A stretch of DNA of 64,000 nucleotides from Drosophila persimilis (Eukaryota; Arthropoda; Insecta; Diptera; Drosophilidae), in assembly GCF_003286085.1 (NCBI RefSeq), contig NW_020825541.1, positions 82,565-146,564 of the forward strand. The letters run 5' to 3'. The notes under the pieces were generated by a model. The model was not told where the DNA came from. It searched no databases and was given only the letters and a program-made list of their open reading frames with translations. Shown piece after piece: positions 44,101 to 54,361 of this stretch. Each line of letters opens with the position of its first letter. Position 1 is the stretch's first letter. A program made the position numbers and the translations under genes.

Positions 44101-44131
44101 AACGAACTGGAAACCAAGTACCCGCAAATAG
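41117..44131 (+). pseudogene. BEL family 5 pol: protease-linked domain, RT, RNase H, integrase N-terminus
   Basis: A frame from about 41117 (SYKDVRASLIIGLDN, SRLGWSVYGRRK) reaches one in-frame TAA at 41648, and then 824 residues are open. RT: LRLVWDAAAKVEG, GICGDIREMFHQV, MTFGASCSPAAAT and the catalytic box NTFVDDWLQS. RNase H: HIFTDASINAFAAVAY, SIPRMELMAAILGL, FWTDSKNVLYWI. Integrase N-terminal HHCC: FHRKFRHQ and CQRCRNKR near 43680-43800. The frame shifts near 43850. Confidence 0.9.
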
Positions 44132-44871
44132 AATGGTCCTTCATACCCCCAGGAGCACCCCACATGGGAGGTGCGTGGGAAAGAATGATCAGATCGGTGA
44201 AATCCATACTAGCCGAAATATTAGAGGAGACGCACGTACAAGAACCAGTGCTGAGAACAGCACTAGCAAAGATAGAAAATATGCTAAATTCCCGACCCCT
44301 GACTTACGTGCCGTTGGAGTGTCCGGAAGCCGACGTACTTACACCGAATCACTTTCTGAGAGCAGAGACCAGCTCGATGGCAGCAAATAGCGACGGCAGC
44401 GCAATAGGAGCTATGCTTGGTAAGAGTTTTCGCATTGCAGGGCAGATCGTGGACAGCTTCAGAAAACGATGGCTGAAGGAGTACCTACCGTGCCTGACGA
44501 CACGAACCAAATGGCATGGACCTCCAACCAACCCTATCCAACTCGGAGACGTCGTGGTTCTAGCGGACGAAACAAGCCCCAAGGTGCAGTGGAGGAAAGG
44601 CGTCATCATGGACCTTCGAGTAGCCAAGGACGGGATCGCCCGAAGCGCGGTGATCCGCACTGCATCTGGACTGCTAACTCGGCCAATAGTTAAACTGGCC
44701 AAGTTAGACGTGAGGACAACGAACCCACTAATGGATCAAGGCGTAACCAGAAGTTTGGCAAACATCACGACAAGCGACGAAGTTTGCGAAGGGGTGAATG
44801 TTACGGCAGAAACCGCAGCGGCAGCTCTAAATATCACTGCGCCTAACAGTCCTGAATATCACTGCGCCTAA
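43850..44871 (+). pseudogene. BEL family 5 integrase catalytic and C-terminal domains
   Basis: In the frame open from 43987: [15 protein letters not shown] (second catalytic Asp), PPGAPHMGGAWERMIRSVK (catalytic Glu region), NSRPLTYVPL, LTPNHFL, then the BEL C-terminal domain (LGDVVVLADE, KDGIARSAVIRTASG). It ends inside the 3' LTR. The first catalytic Asp falls in the frame-shifted stretch before 43987. Confidence 0.88.
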
Positions 44872-45214
44872 CAGCCCTGAATATCACTGCGTTAACAGCA
44901 CAAACACTAACAGCGCTGAGCAGAGGGTTAATCAGGGCGAACGGCAGCTATAGGCGAGAAAAGGAGAAGGCAAGAAAAGAGGAAGAACGAAAACAAAGGC
45001 AGCGGAAAAAGCACTGAAGCGGTACAAGTTTTTTATCGCTAGCTCGTAGTTTAACACCCGCCCGAATTTGTAAATGAATAAATGAATAAATGAATAAAAT
45101 AAATCAAACCAATAAAACCGATCTGAAGAACAAAACCACGGGAGGCGTATTGAACACGGGAGGCTTATCAAACGTACGGCCCCAGATTTGGAGGCGTTGC
45201 CCGGCGCGGCAATA
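44799..45214 (+). repeat. 3' LTR of BEL family 5
   Basis: 416 bp, identical to the 5' LTR except for a few substitutions and extra copies of an AATGAATA motif near 45077. Confidence 0.92.
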
Positions 45215-46102
45215 GCAATGTTACTTGCATCGGTTGTTACCGTGAACATTTTGTTGAAATCTGGGAATGCGAGGATGGGGTCTGAGGTGATAAGTATTTT
45301 CAACTTTTCGAAGGCCTCGACGTATTTTTCCTCGGTTGGGTCTATGACTGCTCGTTTCTTTAATTTGAGTGTCATTGGTTTTGCTATATTAGCAAAATTG
45401 GGAATGAACTTCCTATAAAATCCACATAAACCTATGAATGATTTTATTTTTGTGGTTGTATTGGGTATTGGGAAGTTTACTATGGCGGATATTTTCTTTG
45501 GATTAGGAACTATGCCGTTAGTTGTTACTACATGGCCTAGGAATTCCGTTCTTCTTAAGGAATTCACACTTATCCATTTGAAGTTTGAGGTTTGCATCTC
45601 TCAACTTTCCAAAGACCCTTTTAAGAGACAACAAATGTTCTTCCAATGATGTGGAATAGATAATGATGTCGTCTAGATACACAAGGCAATCTTTGAAAAT
45701 TAAATCTTCTAACAGATTGTTCATGCATCTTTGGAATGTGGCGGGGGCAGTGGTTAGCCCAAAAGGCATACGAGTGAACTCGTAATGACCATGCTTCGTG
45801 GAGAAAGCTGTTTTTGGGATCGAGCTAGGTTCCATGGGAATTTGATAGAATCCCTTAGCTAAATCGATTGTTGTAAAATATTGGCACCTACCTAGTTTAT
45901 CTAGGATTTCGTCCATTCTGGGTGTAGGAAATTTGTCCTTGATTGTCACCTCGTTTAGACTTCTATAATCTACTACCATACGATATTTCTGCTTTCCTGA
46001 TGCATCTATCTTCTTTGGTATCATAGCAATGGGTGCACAATAGGGAGAATTCGACTTACGAATGATTCCCTGTCTAATCATATCTTTTATTTTTTGGGTC
46101 AC
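45215..46102 (-). pseudogene. 17.6-like reverse transcriptase remnant
   Basis: Two frames, 45518-46102 and 45215-45597. RT landmarks: [53 protein letters not shown] and the catalytic box [12 protein letters not shown]. The second frame has [17 protein letters not shown] and [16 protein letters not shown] frameshift near 45545 separates them. It runs on into RNase H across the BEL insertion. Confidence 0.9.
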
Positions 46103-46197
46103 TTCCTGATCGTGTATTTGAGCATACTTATATGGTCGACGATATACAGGATCTTCGTGATGGGTTTTAATTTCGTGCTTTATAGTACTAGTGAAGG

Positions 46198-46850
46198 TCA
46201 GAAGGTGACATCTTCTTTATACTGCACGTCCTTAAATTCATAGAGAACTTTCTTTAGTTTCTCCTTTTCTTCGTCATTTAAATGTTCCAACCTTAGCTGG
46301 TTACATTCCCTTAATTCATTCTCTAATGCGGAAGCGAAGTATTGCTCTCCTTCAGGAGATGGGTCAAGGCACTTGGGTGTAGTTATATCTTCCTTTGAAG
46401 ATGACTTATCACTTTTGTGTGCGGTCTTGCCGTCGGCAATTGCTTCTCCACTTTGGATGATTGGGTATGACCTTTCTCCTAACGTTACCGTTCCATTTCG
46501 GTAATCGATGACGGCTTTGCTGGCCATCAAATATTCTCTGCCTAAGAGTATGTCATAATTTTCAGAAAAATTATGAATATACAATTTTTGTTTTGTCGGA
46601 CAGTTTTTGGTTGCATTACGTGTAATGCTCTGAGTCAGACGGACGGGTCCTTTGATGGTATGGACGGTAAGGTTGTCGCTATCGACTTTGGAATCTGTAT
46701 AGTTTTCTTTTATTATATTTATCGACGATCCCGAGTCCGCGATACCTCTTAACTTTTTATTATTTACAATTATTTCTATATATGGTCCTCCTCGATTTCT
46801 TCCGAGGCACTCTGCTGAAAATTTACATCCATTTTCATATGTCTACTTTG
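46198..46850 (-). pseudogene. 17.6-like protease region remnant
   Basis: The frame at 46198-46584 has DILLGREYLMASKAVIDYRN, the region between protease and RT. The protease itself (about 46600-46800, with an IADSGSSI-like motif) lies in a different frame. Confidence 0.75.
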
Positions 46851-47720
46851 GCTTTCCCTAGATCGTTTGACTGGCTGATTCGGTGCACTGCTACCTGCCT
46901 GAGTCTGGTTAATTTGATAGTTAGTGGGATTCTGTGCTCTGCCTTGGTTTAAGGAATTTCTAAATTCATTAAATAATCCTTTATTATTTACTGCATTATT
47001 TCCTGAATTATTTCGATTCGTTCCATGATTATTTCTGGAATACTTGGGCTTTGATTGTTATAATCGTTACTACTATAGCGAGGGTAATAAGTTCCAACGT
47101 TCCTACGATTGTTATTTCCGTTTCTTGCGTGTTTGTGATTCTTGTTATCATTTACAAAATTTTCGTAGATTCCTAACTCTTGAGCTGATTTTTCTAGTGT
47201 AGCCATAGTAGAAATGTCCTTCTTTGCTAAGATAATGAACAGTCTATTGGGTAGAGCATCTTCTATGGTATGTCTGGTGGCATTTTCCAGAGCGTTTTTA
47301 AAGATTATCTTATTTTCTGCGCTAGTTTCCAGATTTAGTTTGCTTATTATAACATTGGACTTAATTTCTAGTTCCTCTATGAACTTACGAATACTCCCAT
47401 TGAATTTGGTATCGTGTAATTGTTGTAGTAGCGTCTCGTATGGAGTGTGGTTGTTGAATTTGCTGATTAGGGCTTCCTTTAGATCCCTCCAGGTGTTGGG
47501 TTGAAGACTCTGTGATAAAAGTTGTGCTCGTCCGCACAGTTGACCCTCAGTGGCTCCGTACATGATGCTTTGTTGTCGGAGGTCTTCTGTTGGGTACAAT
47601 CCGGAGATGTACTCAATTCTGCTTATGAACGAACTTAGACGTTCTTGGTATCCGTCTTATGGTGGAATTTGCCTGATTGACTTCAAGGCTTGGTTCAGGT
47701 GTATTTCTGATAGCGGCATG
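46851..47720 (-). pseudogene. 17.6-like gag remnant
   Basis: The 203-residue frame at 46988-47599 has an ISKFNNHTPYETLLQQLHDT motif, an acidic/helical middle and an Asn-rich tail. The N-terminus continues in another frame to about 47720. No CCHC knuckle, as usual for this errantivirus group. The part from 47456 upward is repeated at 49330. Confidence 0.8.
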
Positions 47721-47876
47721 TTGATTTCTTTTTATTTATTGGTTTTTCTAATATTAATTGAGTTTGAATCGTGTGTAGATTCTTTGGCGGATCTCTTTAG
47801 TATTAGCGTTACTTTTTCTCTGATCACTGTAGGTTATTACGCACTGTAACTGTCACTACGCCAATTGAAGTCTTAA

Positions 47877-48967
47877 AACGAGGGGGAACGTTGTGAGTTG
47901 CTGCGGACACCGCAACTCTACAGTTATACCCGATACTAAGTCAGTATGGCTCTCCTCCGGCAGACGCCGCTAATATTAAACGACACGACAAAGAGTGCGT
48001 GCGAGAGAGACAGAAAATCAGTCTGAGCGTGACGTCACGCGCTGCGTAGCCACTGCAAATTGATTTGTTTCCTTTGGCTATAAAAATGATCTGATCTGAT
48101 TCAGATTCAGCAATCTGATAGATATGGTCATTATCTATGATTCTGCGTTTTTAGTTTTCTCAAATCTGCAATATTGTGGATGCAACAGATTTTCGTCCTT
48201 TGTGGGGGCGGATGGGGGTGGGGCGAAATTCTGAGATATACGTTTTATAGTGACATCTTAGAGGAGTGTGTGTACCAAATTTGGTTACTCTAGCCTTAAT
48301 AGTCTCTGAGATTTGTGGTTGCCTCAGATTTTCGTCCTTTGCGGGGGCGGAAGGGGGTGTGGCGAAATTTGGACACGAAACGGTCAAGGTCCGATATCAC
48401 AGGAGTGTGGATACCAAATTTGGTTGCTCTAGCTTTTATAGTCTCTGAGATCAAGGCGCTAATGTTTTACTCTAAGCAAAGCCGCCTATGCTACGTGTGT
48501 GTTAGAGAGAGACAGGGCGAGAAAAAATGGAATTGTTTTCTTGATGCTGGCTATAATAGTAATACGATCCAATTCAGATTCTGCAGTCTAAAAGATATGG
48601 TCATTCTCTACGATTCTGCGTTTTTTGTTTTCTTGTATCTTTAAAATTGTGGATGCCACAGATTTTCGCCCTTTGTGGGGGCGGAAGTGGGCGGGGCAAA
48701 GTTTTGAAATATTTTTGTAGCAGTGACATATCACAGAAGTCTGGATCCAAAACATCGTTGCTCTAGCTCTTATAGTCTTTGAGCATTAGGCGCTGAAGGG
48801 GACGGACAGACGGACAGACAGACATGGCTCAATCGACTCGGCTATTGATGCTGATCAAGAATATATATACTTTATGGGGTCGGAAACGATTCCTTCTGGA
48901 CGTTACACACATCCACTTTTACCACAAATCTAATATACCCCAATACTCATTTTGAGTATCGGGTATA
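47877..48967 (-). mobile_element. DINE-1/mini-me-like Helitron, copy d
   Basis: 1,091 bp in reverse orientation to copies b and c, inserted in the untranslated leader between gag and the primer site. Microsatellite short (48802-48823). A deleted derivative of it is at 49751. Confidence 0.88.
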
Positions 48968-48989
48968 AAAAGAGTTCACTTTTAACTGA

Positions 48990-49007
48990 GATCCTACCGA
49001 CTGCGCC
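48990..49007 (-). other. Primer-binding site, first copy
   Basis: Minus strand GGCGCAGTCGGTAGGATC directly after the LTR end, the tRNA-Ser-type site known from 17.6, 297 and tom. Confidence 0.88.
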
Positions 49008-49321
49008 AGTTAAATATGCGACACTGCAGTTTGCGTTTTAAAAAAGATTTTATTCTTTCACTTAAACTTAGTGCACATTGATTAGTTATTTCCCCGACGA
49101 TGACTTATGTCCGGTGTCTTGAACGGAATTAACTTATGTTGAATTCTCCGACGGTGTCGCGATTGACGTTTGTCTTGAACAGAACTGCTTTGCCTTCCCG
49201 AATGTAGACTATTTATATCATGATGCTCGGCTTGGGATTCGGATTTGGATTCGGAGGCGTTGGCTTCGACTTCGGCTTCGGAGATGGAGTACGTGACTCG
49301 ATCGATATGTGGGAAAGGCGG
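49008..49321 (-). repeat. Partial LTR of the 17.6-like element at a duplication junction
   Basis: Matches 33001-33314, then switches at GGAAAGGCGG directly to gag sequence. It is therefore the breakpoint of the 5'-end duplication, not a complete LTR. Confidence 0.9.
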
Positions 49322-49324
49322 TGG

Positions 49325-49750
49325 TTTTTGAATTTGCTGATTAGGGCTTCCTTTAGATCCCTCCAGGTGTTGGGTTGAAGACTCTGTGATAAAAGTTGTG
49401 CTCGTCCGCACAGTTGACCCTCAGTGGCTCCGTACATGATGCTTTGTTGTCGGAGGTCTTCTGTTGGGTATAATCCGGAGATGTACTCAATTCTGCTTAT
49501 GAACGAACTTAGACGTTCTTGGTATCCGTCTTATGGTGGAATTTGCCTGATTGACTTCAAGGCTTGGTTCAGGTGTATTTCTGATAGCGGCATGTTGATT
49601 TCTTTTTATTTATTGGTTTTTCTAATATTAATTGAGTTTGAATCGTGTGTAGATTCTTTGGCGGATCTCTTTAGTATTAGCGTTACTTTTTCTCTGATCA
49701 CTGTAGGTTATTACGCACTGTAACTGTCACTACGCCAATTGAAGTCTTAA
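49325..49750 (-). pseudogene. Duplicated gag N-terminal fragment, 17.6-like
   Basis: Identical, or nearly so, to 47451-47876 at an offset of 1,874 bp. Reads from the gag leader to the ISKF motif, then stops at the LTR junction. Confidence 0.88.
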
Positions 49751-49883
49751 AACGAGGGGGAACGTTGTGAGTTGCTGCGGACACCGCAACTCTACAGTTA
49801 TACCCGATACTAAGTCAGTATGGCACATCCACTTTTACCACAAATCTAATATACCCCAATACTCATTTTGAGTATCGGGTATA
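49751..49883 (-). mobile_element. 133-bp deletion derivative of Helitron d
   Basis: Only the 3' hairpin end (about 72 bp) and the 5' end (about 61 bp) remain, joined at TCAGTATGGC|ACATCC near 49822. The same insertion point and flanks as copy d show that it is a duplicate that lost its middle. Confidence 0.9.
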
Positions 49884-49905
49884 AAAAGAGTTCACTTTTA
49901 ACTGA

Positions 49906-49923
49906 GATCCTACCGACTGCGCC
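49906..49923 (-). other. Primer-binding site, second copy
   Basis: Same tRNA-Ser-type site as at 48990, next to the complete right LTR. Confidence 0.88.
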
Positions 49924-50605
49924 AGTTAAATATGCGACACTGCAGTTTGCGTTTTAAAAAAGATTTTATTCTTTCACTTAAACTTAGTGCACATTGATTA
50001 GTTATTTCCCCGACGATGACTTATGTCCGGTGTCTTGAACGGAATTAACTTATGTTGAATTCTCCGACGGTGTCGCGATTGACGTTTGTCTTGAACAGAA
50101 CTGCTTTGCCTTCCCGAATGTAGACTATTTATATCATGATGCTCGGCTTGGGATTCGGATTTGGATTCGGAGGCGTTGGCTTCGACTTCGGCTTCGGAGA
50201 TGGAGTACGTGACTCGATCGATATGTGGGAAAGGCGGCTTTTGATGAAAGGCTTCCGCTGCGTATGATCGGTGTTGCATTACTTGGGGGTGGCTGAGAAT
50301 AGGGCCTCTGATTGGTCAGCTACGATGGCGTGGTTCTTGAGAATCGATTAGTAATTGATCTCTGAAGAGTGGCGTGATTCTAGTGCGGCTGGATTTTAGT
50401 GCGGCTGGATTCTAATGCGGCATCTAGGGTTAGGGTTAGGGTGTTTGTTTACATTGCCTGCAATCGGTTACGCGTGGTCCATTTCGAGCGTGAGATTGTT
50501 TATGGGGTTTCGAAGCTGAGAGTGTCGGATTGTTTATAGTAGTGTCGGTGCAGGGTAATAGTCATAGACAAGAGTATGCGGAGCATGGACTATAGATATG
50601 TCACT
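49924..50605 (-). repeat. 5' LTR of the 17.6-like element
   Basis: 682 bp, partner of 33001-33696. Near 50426 it has a TAGGGTTAGGGTTAGGG stretch in place of about 27 bp of unrelated sequence. Confidence 0.92.
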
Positions 50606-50755
50606 ATATATATATTTTTTTTTCTTTTTTTTTTAGTCAATTTATAGAGTATTGAACTTGAATTATTATTGATAAAATTTATTAGTTATTTGAATATAAA
50701 TGCAGAATAATATATTTTTATGGTTTATATTTATGTATGGCCATACTAAAAATGA
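50606..50755. other. 3' untranslated part of the 412/mdg1-like element
   Basis: AT-rich, with TATATATAT and a T-rich tract. It continues the sequence left of 33001 and was the target of the errantivirus insertion. Confidence 0.6.
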
Positions 50756-51782
50756 TTAAGAATTGCAAATCTTTAACCTATCCTTATGGACTTTCTGAGT
50801 TTTGTTTTTATTATCGGAGATTATGACGTTATCTCTTTCTCCGATACTTTCTACTCTATATGGTCCTATATATTTAAAATCTTGCTTATGACCTGTTTCA
50901 TTTTTCAATAAAACTTTATCTCTTACTGCTAAATTTAAATCTTTTAACTTTAAGTCATATAGCTGTTTATTTTTAATTTTATGCTGCTCGAGCATAATCC
51001 TTGCTCGTTTATATGCTATTTCTAATCTATATTTACTCTCTTTAGAGTAATCATCTATGTTATATAGAGGTGCTATTCTAAAAATTAAAACAATATACGA
51101 AGTATTGCAGCCATACATCCCAATCTGATTTGTCAGCTGAGATGTATGAGCGTATGAACTCGTTAAATGTTCTGTGGCTTCGCTCCACGGTTCCTACAGT
51201 CTGGTGATGATGTGCAGTAGAAGTTATGTTTTTGATGTTTAGATTTTTACATAAGTCTTCAATTATTGAATTTTTATATTCTGTTCCCATGTCCGTAATG
51301 AACGTCTTCATTGGACCGTACTTTAGAATACAATTTTCAAAAATAGCTTTAGCTACTGTATTTGCACTTTTGTTTCTAATGGGTATGGCAACAAGGTATT
51401 TTGTCAGGTCACATATTAAGGTGACTGCATATTCATTTCCTTGTTCTGATTTAGGAAGTGGACCGATCGTATCCACTATTACCCTATCAAAAGCCATGTA
51501 TGGTGTTTCTGTAATAGTCAATGGAGTTATTGTGTGCTTGGTTACTTTAGCTTTTTGTCATTTTGGACATTTTCGTATGTAATTGGTTATTTCTTTAGTC
51601 ATACCTTTCCAAAAATAATGTCTTTTGACCTTGGCCAAGGTTTTTGTTATGCCTGTATGTCCTCCTTGTATGGGATCATCATGTAATGTAGACAGTATTG
51701 CTTCTTTTTCTTTTTCATTTTTAATTAGGGTCACCGGGTTGAGTAGCGCTACTCTTATTGTTCGTAATATTTTATTGCCCAT
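50756..51782 (-). pseudogene. 412/mdg1-like integrase remnant
   Basis: Zinc module HTGITKTLAKVKRHYFWKGM and an adjoining IRKCPK stretch at 51558-51782. The core at 51078-51521 has DTIGPLPKSEQGNEYAVTLI, FITDMGTEYKNS and TAHHHQTVGTVERSHRTFNE, giving the catalytic D, D and E. The C-terminal region at 50756-51118 (LKDLNLAVRDKVLLKNETG, YIGPYRVESIGE) is in another frame. The HHQT.G.VERSHRT.NE motif is typical of the 412/mdg1 group. Confidence 0.88.
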
Positions 51783-51806
51783 ATTTTTAAAATTATCTAT
51801 TGAAAT

Positions 51807-52648
51807 CTATTCAAAGATATTTTCCCACGGTGCCACTTTGAGTTGGCTGATTTTTTGTTTACCGGCTTGCGTTTCAAGCCTTTGGAAAAACTGACCTAAG
51901 TCAAGGGTTCCATTAGTATACAAATCGCTAACATCATATCTTGCTGTAATTTTTTTTCCATGTTTGAAAAAACATAAATTATTATTTACATGCAAGGTCA
52001 CTACTTTACGTACTTCGTCATTGTTGATGACTTCATATACGTTGGGCTTTGAAGCTTTTGTTAGAGATTGCCTAGGCAATTCTATTTGTTCTTTTCCTGC
52101 GCAGGATTTCTGTCTACTCTGTTGCCTGGTAGTGACTTTCAGGACTTTATTCGTTTTTTGTATGTTTTTCAGGTCTGTGATGGTTATTCTTGATAACGCA
52201 TCTGCTACATGATTATCTTTACCCTTTAGATACTCGACTGTAAAGTCGTATTCTTCTAATTCGAGCCGCATGCGTGTGAGTTTTGAGCTGGGATTGACCA
52301 TTGAAAATAGGTATGTTAGTGGTCTGTGATCCGTTTGTACTGTAAAGTGTTTACCATAGATATATGGTCGAAAAAGGGGAATTTCCCAATGAATTGCTGC
52401 TAATTCCTGTTCTGTAGTACTTTTGTTACTTTCACCTTTTGTGAATGAACGTGATGCATATGCTAATGGGAGTTGGAGTCCGTTATGGTTTTGAGTTAAA
52501 ACCGCTCCACATGCTTGTTTACTAGCATCGGTGATTATGCAAAATTCTTTCTGAAAATCTGGGTACTGTAACAGAGTGCGTTCCATAAGTTTATCTTTTA
52601 AATATTGGAATGCATTTTGACATTCAGTTGACCACTCAAAGGGGACAT
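51807..52648 (-). pseudogene. 412/mdg1-like RNase H and linker remnant
   Basis: IITDASKQACGAVLTQ, YASRSFTKGESNKSTTEQEL and FTVQTDHRPLTYLF mark RNase H, then [18 protein letters not shown]. It starts with the end of RT (NVPFEWSTECQNAFQYLKD), whose first half lies beyond the Osvaldo-like element at 60580. Confidence 0.9.
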
Positions 52649-52652
52649 TCTT
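52649..52652. other. Target-site duplication of the Osvaldo-like element, left
   Basis: TCTT, repeated at 60576-60579. Removing one copy and the element restores the RT frame CKK-NVPFEW of the 412-like host. Confidence 0.88.
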
Positions 52653-52962
52653 TGTGACGACGCTTCGGCCGGGGTATGCTCGTCGCGCCGGGTTCCACAG
52701 AAATTTGTTTGATCTCTGGGTGTGGTAGCTGAAAGAGAGTCTCGTGGTTCAAGAATAAGGCAGGCTGGGATCGGTAATAAAAGAGATAGAGTTAGATTTA
52801 TTGTGCTTAATGGTACAAAGTTTAGTAGTTGCGCGGGTGTTTTTTGCGGCGGGCTCGTCCTTCGGGGTCGTCCTTCGGTTGGGCCGCACGTGGCGGATGG
52901 TTGCGTGCGGGGCCGGGGAGTCGTCTGGCCGGATCGACGGAGGTCGTCTGTGCTTCGCGGGG

Positions 52963-53880
52963 AAGGGTGTTGCGGAGGGTTACTGCGCTCCGAGGAGTGA
53001 TTCTGTGGAGGAGGGTTAATGCGCTCCGAGAAGAATTAAAGGTTGCGGAGGGTTAATGCGCTCCGAGGGGGGGGGGGGGGGGGGGGGTAATGTTGCGGAG
53101 GACGAATGCGCTCCGAGGCGAATTAAATGTTGCGGAGGGTTAATGCGCTCCGAGGAGAAGTAAATGTTGCGGAGGGTGAATGCGCTCCGAGGAGAATTAA
53201 TGTTGCGGAGGGTTAATGCGCTCCGAGGAGAATTACTGTTGCGGAGGGTGAATGCGCTCCGAGGAGAATTAATGTTGCGGAGGGTTAATGCGCTCCGAGG
53301 AGAAGATATGTTGCGGAGGGTTAATGCGGTCCGAGGAGAAGTAAATGTTGCGGAGGGTGAATGCGCTCCGAGGAGAATTAATGTTGCGGAGGGTTAATGC
53401 GCTCCGAGGAGAAGTAAATGTTGCGGAGGGTGAATGCGCTCCGAGGAGAAGAAATGTTGCGGAGGGTGAATGCGCTCCGAGGAGAATTAATGTTGCGGAG
53501 GGTTAATGCGCTCCGAGGAGAAGTAAATGTTGCGGAGGGTGAATGCGCTCCGAGGAGAAGAAATGTTGCGGAGGGTGAATGCGCTCCGAGGAGAATTAAT
53601 GTTGCGGAGGGGTAATGCGCTCCGAGGAGAAGTAAATGTTGCGGAGGGTGAATGCGCTCCGAGGAGAATTAATGTTGCGGAGGGTTAATGCGCTCCGAGG
53701 AGAAGTAAATGTTGCGGAGGGTGAATGCGCTCCGAGGAGAATTAATGTTGCGGAGGGTTAATGCGCTCCGAGGAGAAGAAATGTTGCGGAGGGTTAATGC
53801 GCTCCGAGGAGAAGTAAATGTTGCGGAGGGTGAATGCGCTCCGAGGAGAAGAAGAGAGGCGGAGGTTTAATGCACTCCGA
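52963..53880. repeat. Minisatellite array in the 3' LTR
   Basis: About 25 tandem monomers of 36 or 37 bp, core GCTCCGAGGAGAA and TGTTGCGGAGGGT. Two monomer types (one with AGTAAATG and GGGTGAATG, the other with ATTAATG and GGGTTAATG) largely alternate, giving a 73-bp higher-order period. Because 36 is a multiple of three, long open frames with 12-residue repeats (MLRRVNALRGEL type) arise by chance. Confidence 0.95.
53067..53087 (+). repeat. Run of 21 G in the LTR array
   Basis: The equivalent site in the other LTR (59650-59657) has 8 G. Such runs mutate by slippage and are also prone to assembly error. Confidence 0.85.
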
Positions 53881-54361
53881 GGAGGATGGGAGGATCGCTG
53901 GGTCTGCTGGTGGCTGCTGCTGATGCTTACCTCTCCACTGGCCGGAGCCGAACTGATGCTGATCGCTCTGGCGGAGCTCCTTTTATTCCCAAAACGCGGC
54001 TGATCTTACGGTCTGTCCCTAGCGCGTTGTGCTGCGGGGCCCTAACGCGTTTGCACGGGCCGGCTGATAGTGTGCCCGTTGGCGCGTGGGTTATGGCCAC
54101 ACTTGGTCCGGTCAGCTGGGGGTGTGCCCGTGGCTGGCTGTGCTACGGGCCCATTTGTGGGGCTCAGCTGTGGTTTGTTTGTTTGTATTGTTTGTTTATT
54201 TATATTTCTTTTATTCTGTGGCAGGTCTTCATGTATTGTCGCTTATGTTCTACTTATCCTACTAATACTTATTTTCTAATCTTCATGGCTTGTCTTGGTG
54301 ATTCTATTGAGGTTGGTTTGGTGTTTGTGGCGCCGGCGCTTGGTTTTCCTGGCGCTGGGCG

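Larger units (their letters stand above)
38723..45214 (+). mobile_element. BEL/Pao LTR retrotransposon, family 5, nearly complete
   Basis: LTRs of 408 and 416 bp with very few differences, a 5-bp target duplication GCAAT (38718-38722 and 45215-45219), and gag-protease-RT-RNase H-integrase in BEL order on the plus strand. It is inserted in the RNase H gene of the 17.6-like element. Coding damage is limited to two or three stop codons and two frameshifts. It is the youngest and best-preserved BEL element here. Confidence 0.92.
33001..50605 (-). mobile_element. 17.6/297/tom-like errantivirus, nested and rearranged
   Basis: LTRs with AGT...ACT ends, a tRNA-Ser-type primer site and gag, pol and env on the minus strand identify the 17.6/297/tom group of insect errantiviruses. 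It is inserted into an AT-rich part of the 412-like element. It carries three Helitrons (34079, 36566, 47877) and a BEL element (38723), and its 5' end is partly duplicated (49008-50605). All genes are broken. Confidence 0.88.

Noticed and set aside
53164-53615. Long plus-strand frames made of a 12-residue LRRVNALRGE repeat
   Set aside because: They arise because a 36-bp tandem unit without stops is a multiple of three. The array lies in an LTR and the frames break wherever a 37-bp monomer occurs.
52963-53880. CRISPR-like regular repeats
   Set aside because: There are no unique spacers. Monomers are contiguous, the genome is eukaryotic, and the array belongs to an LTR.
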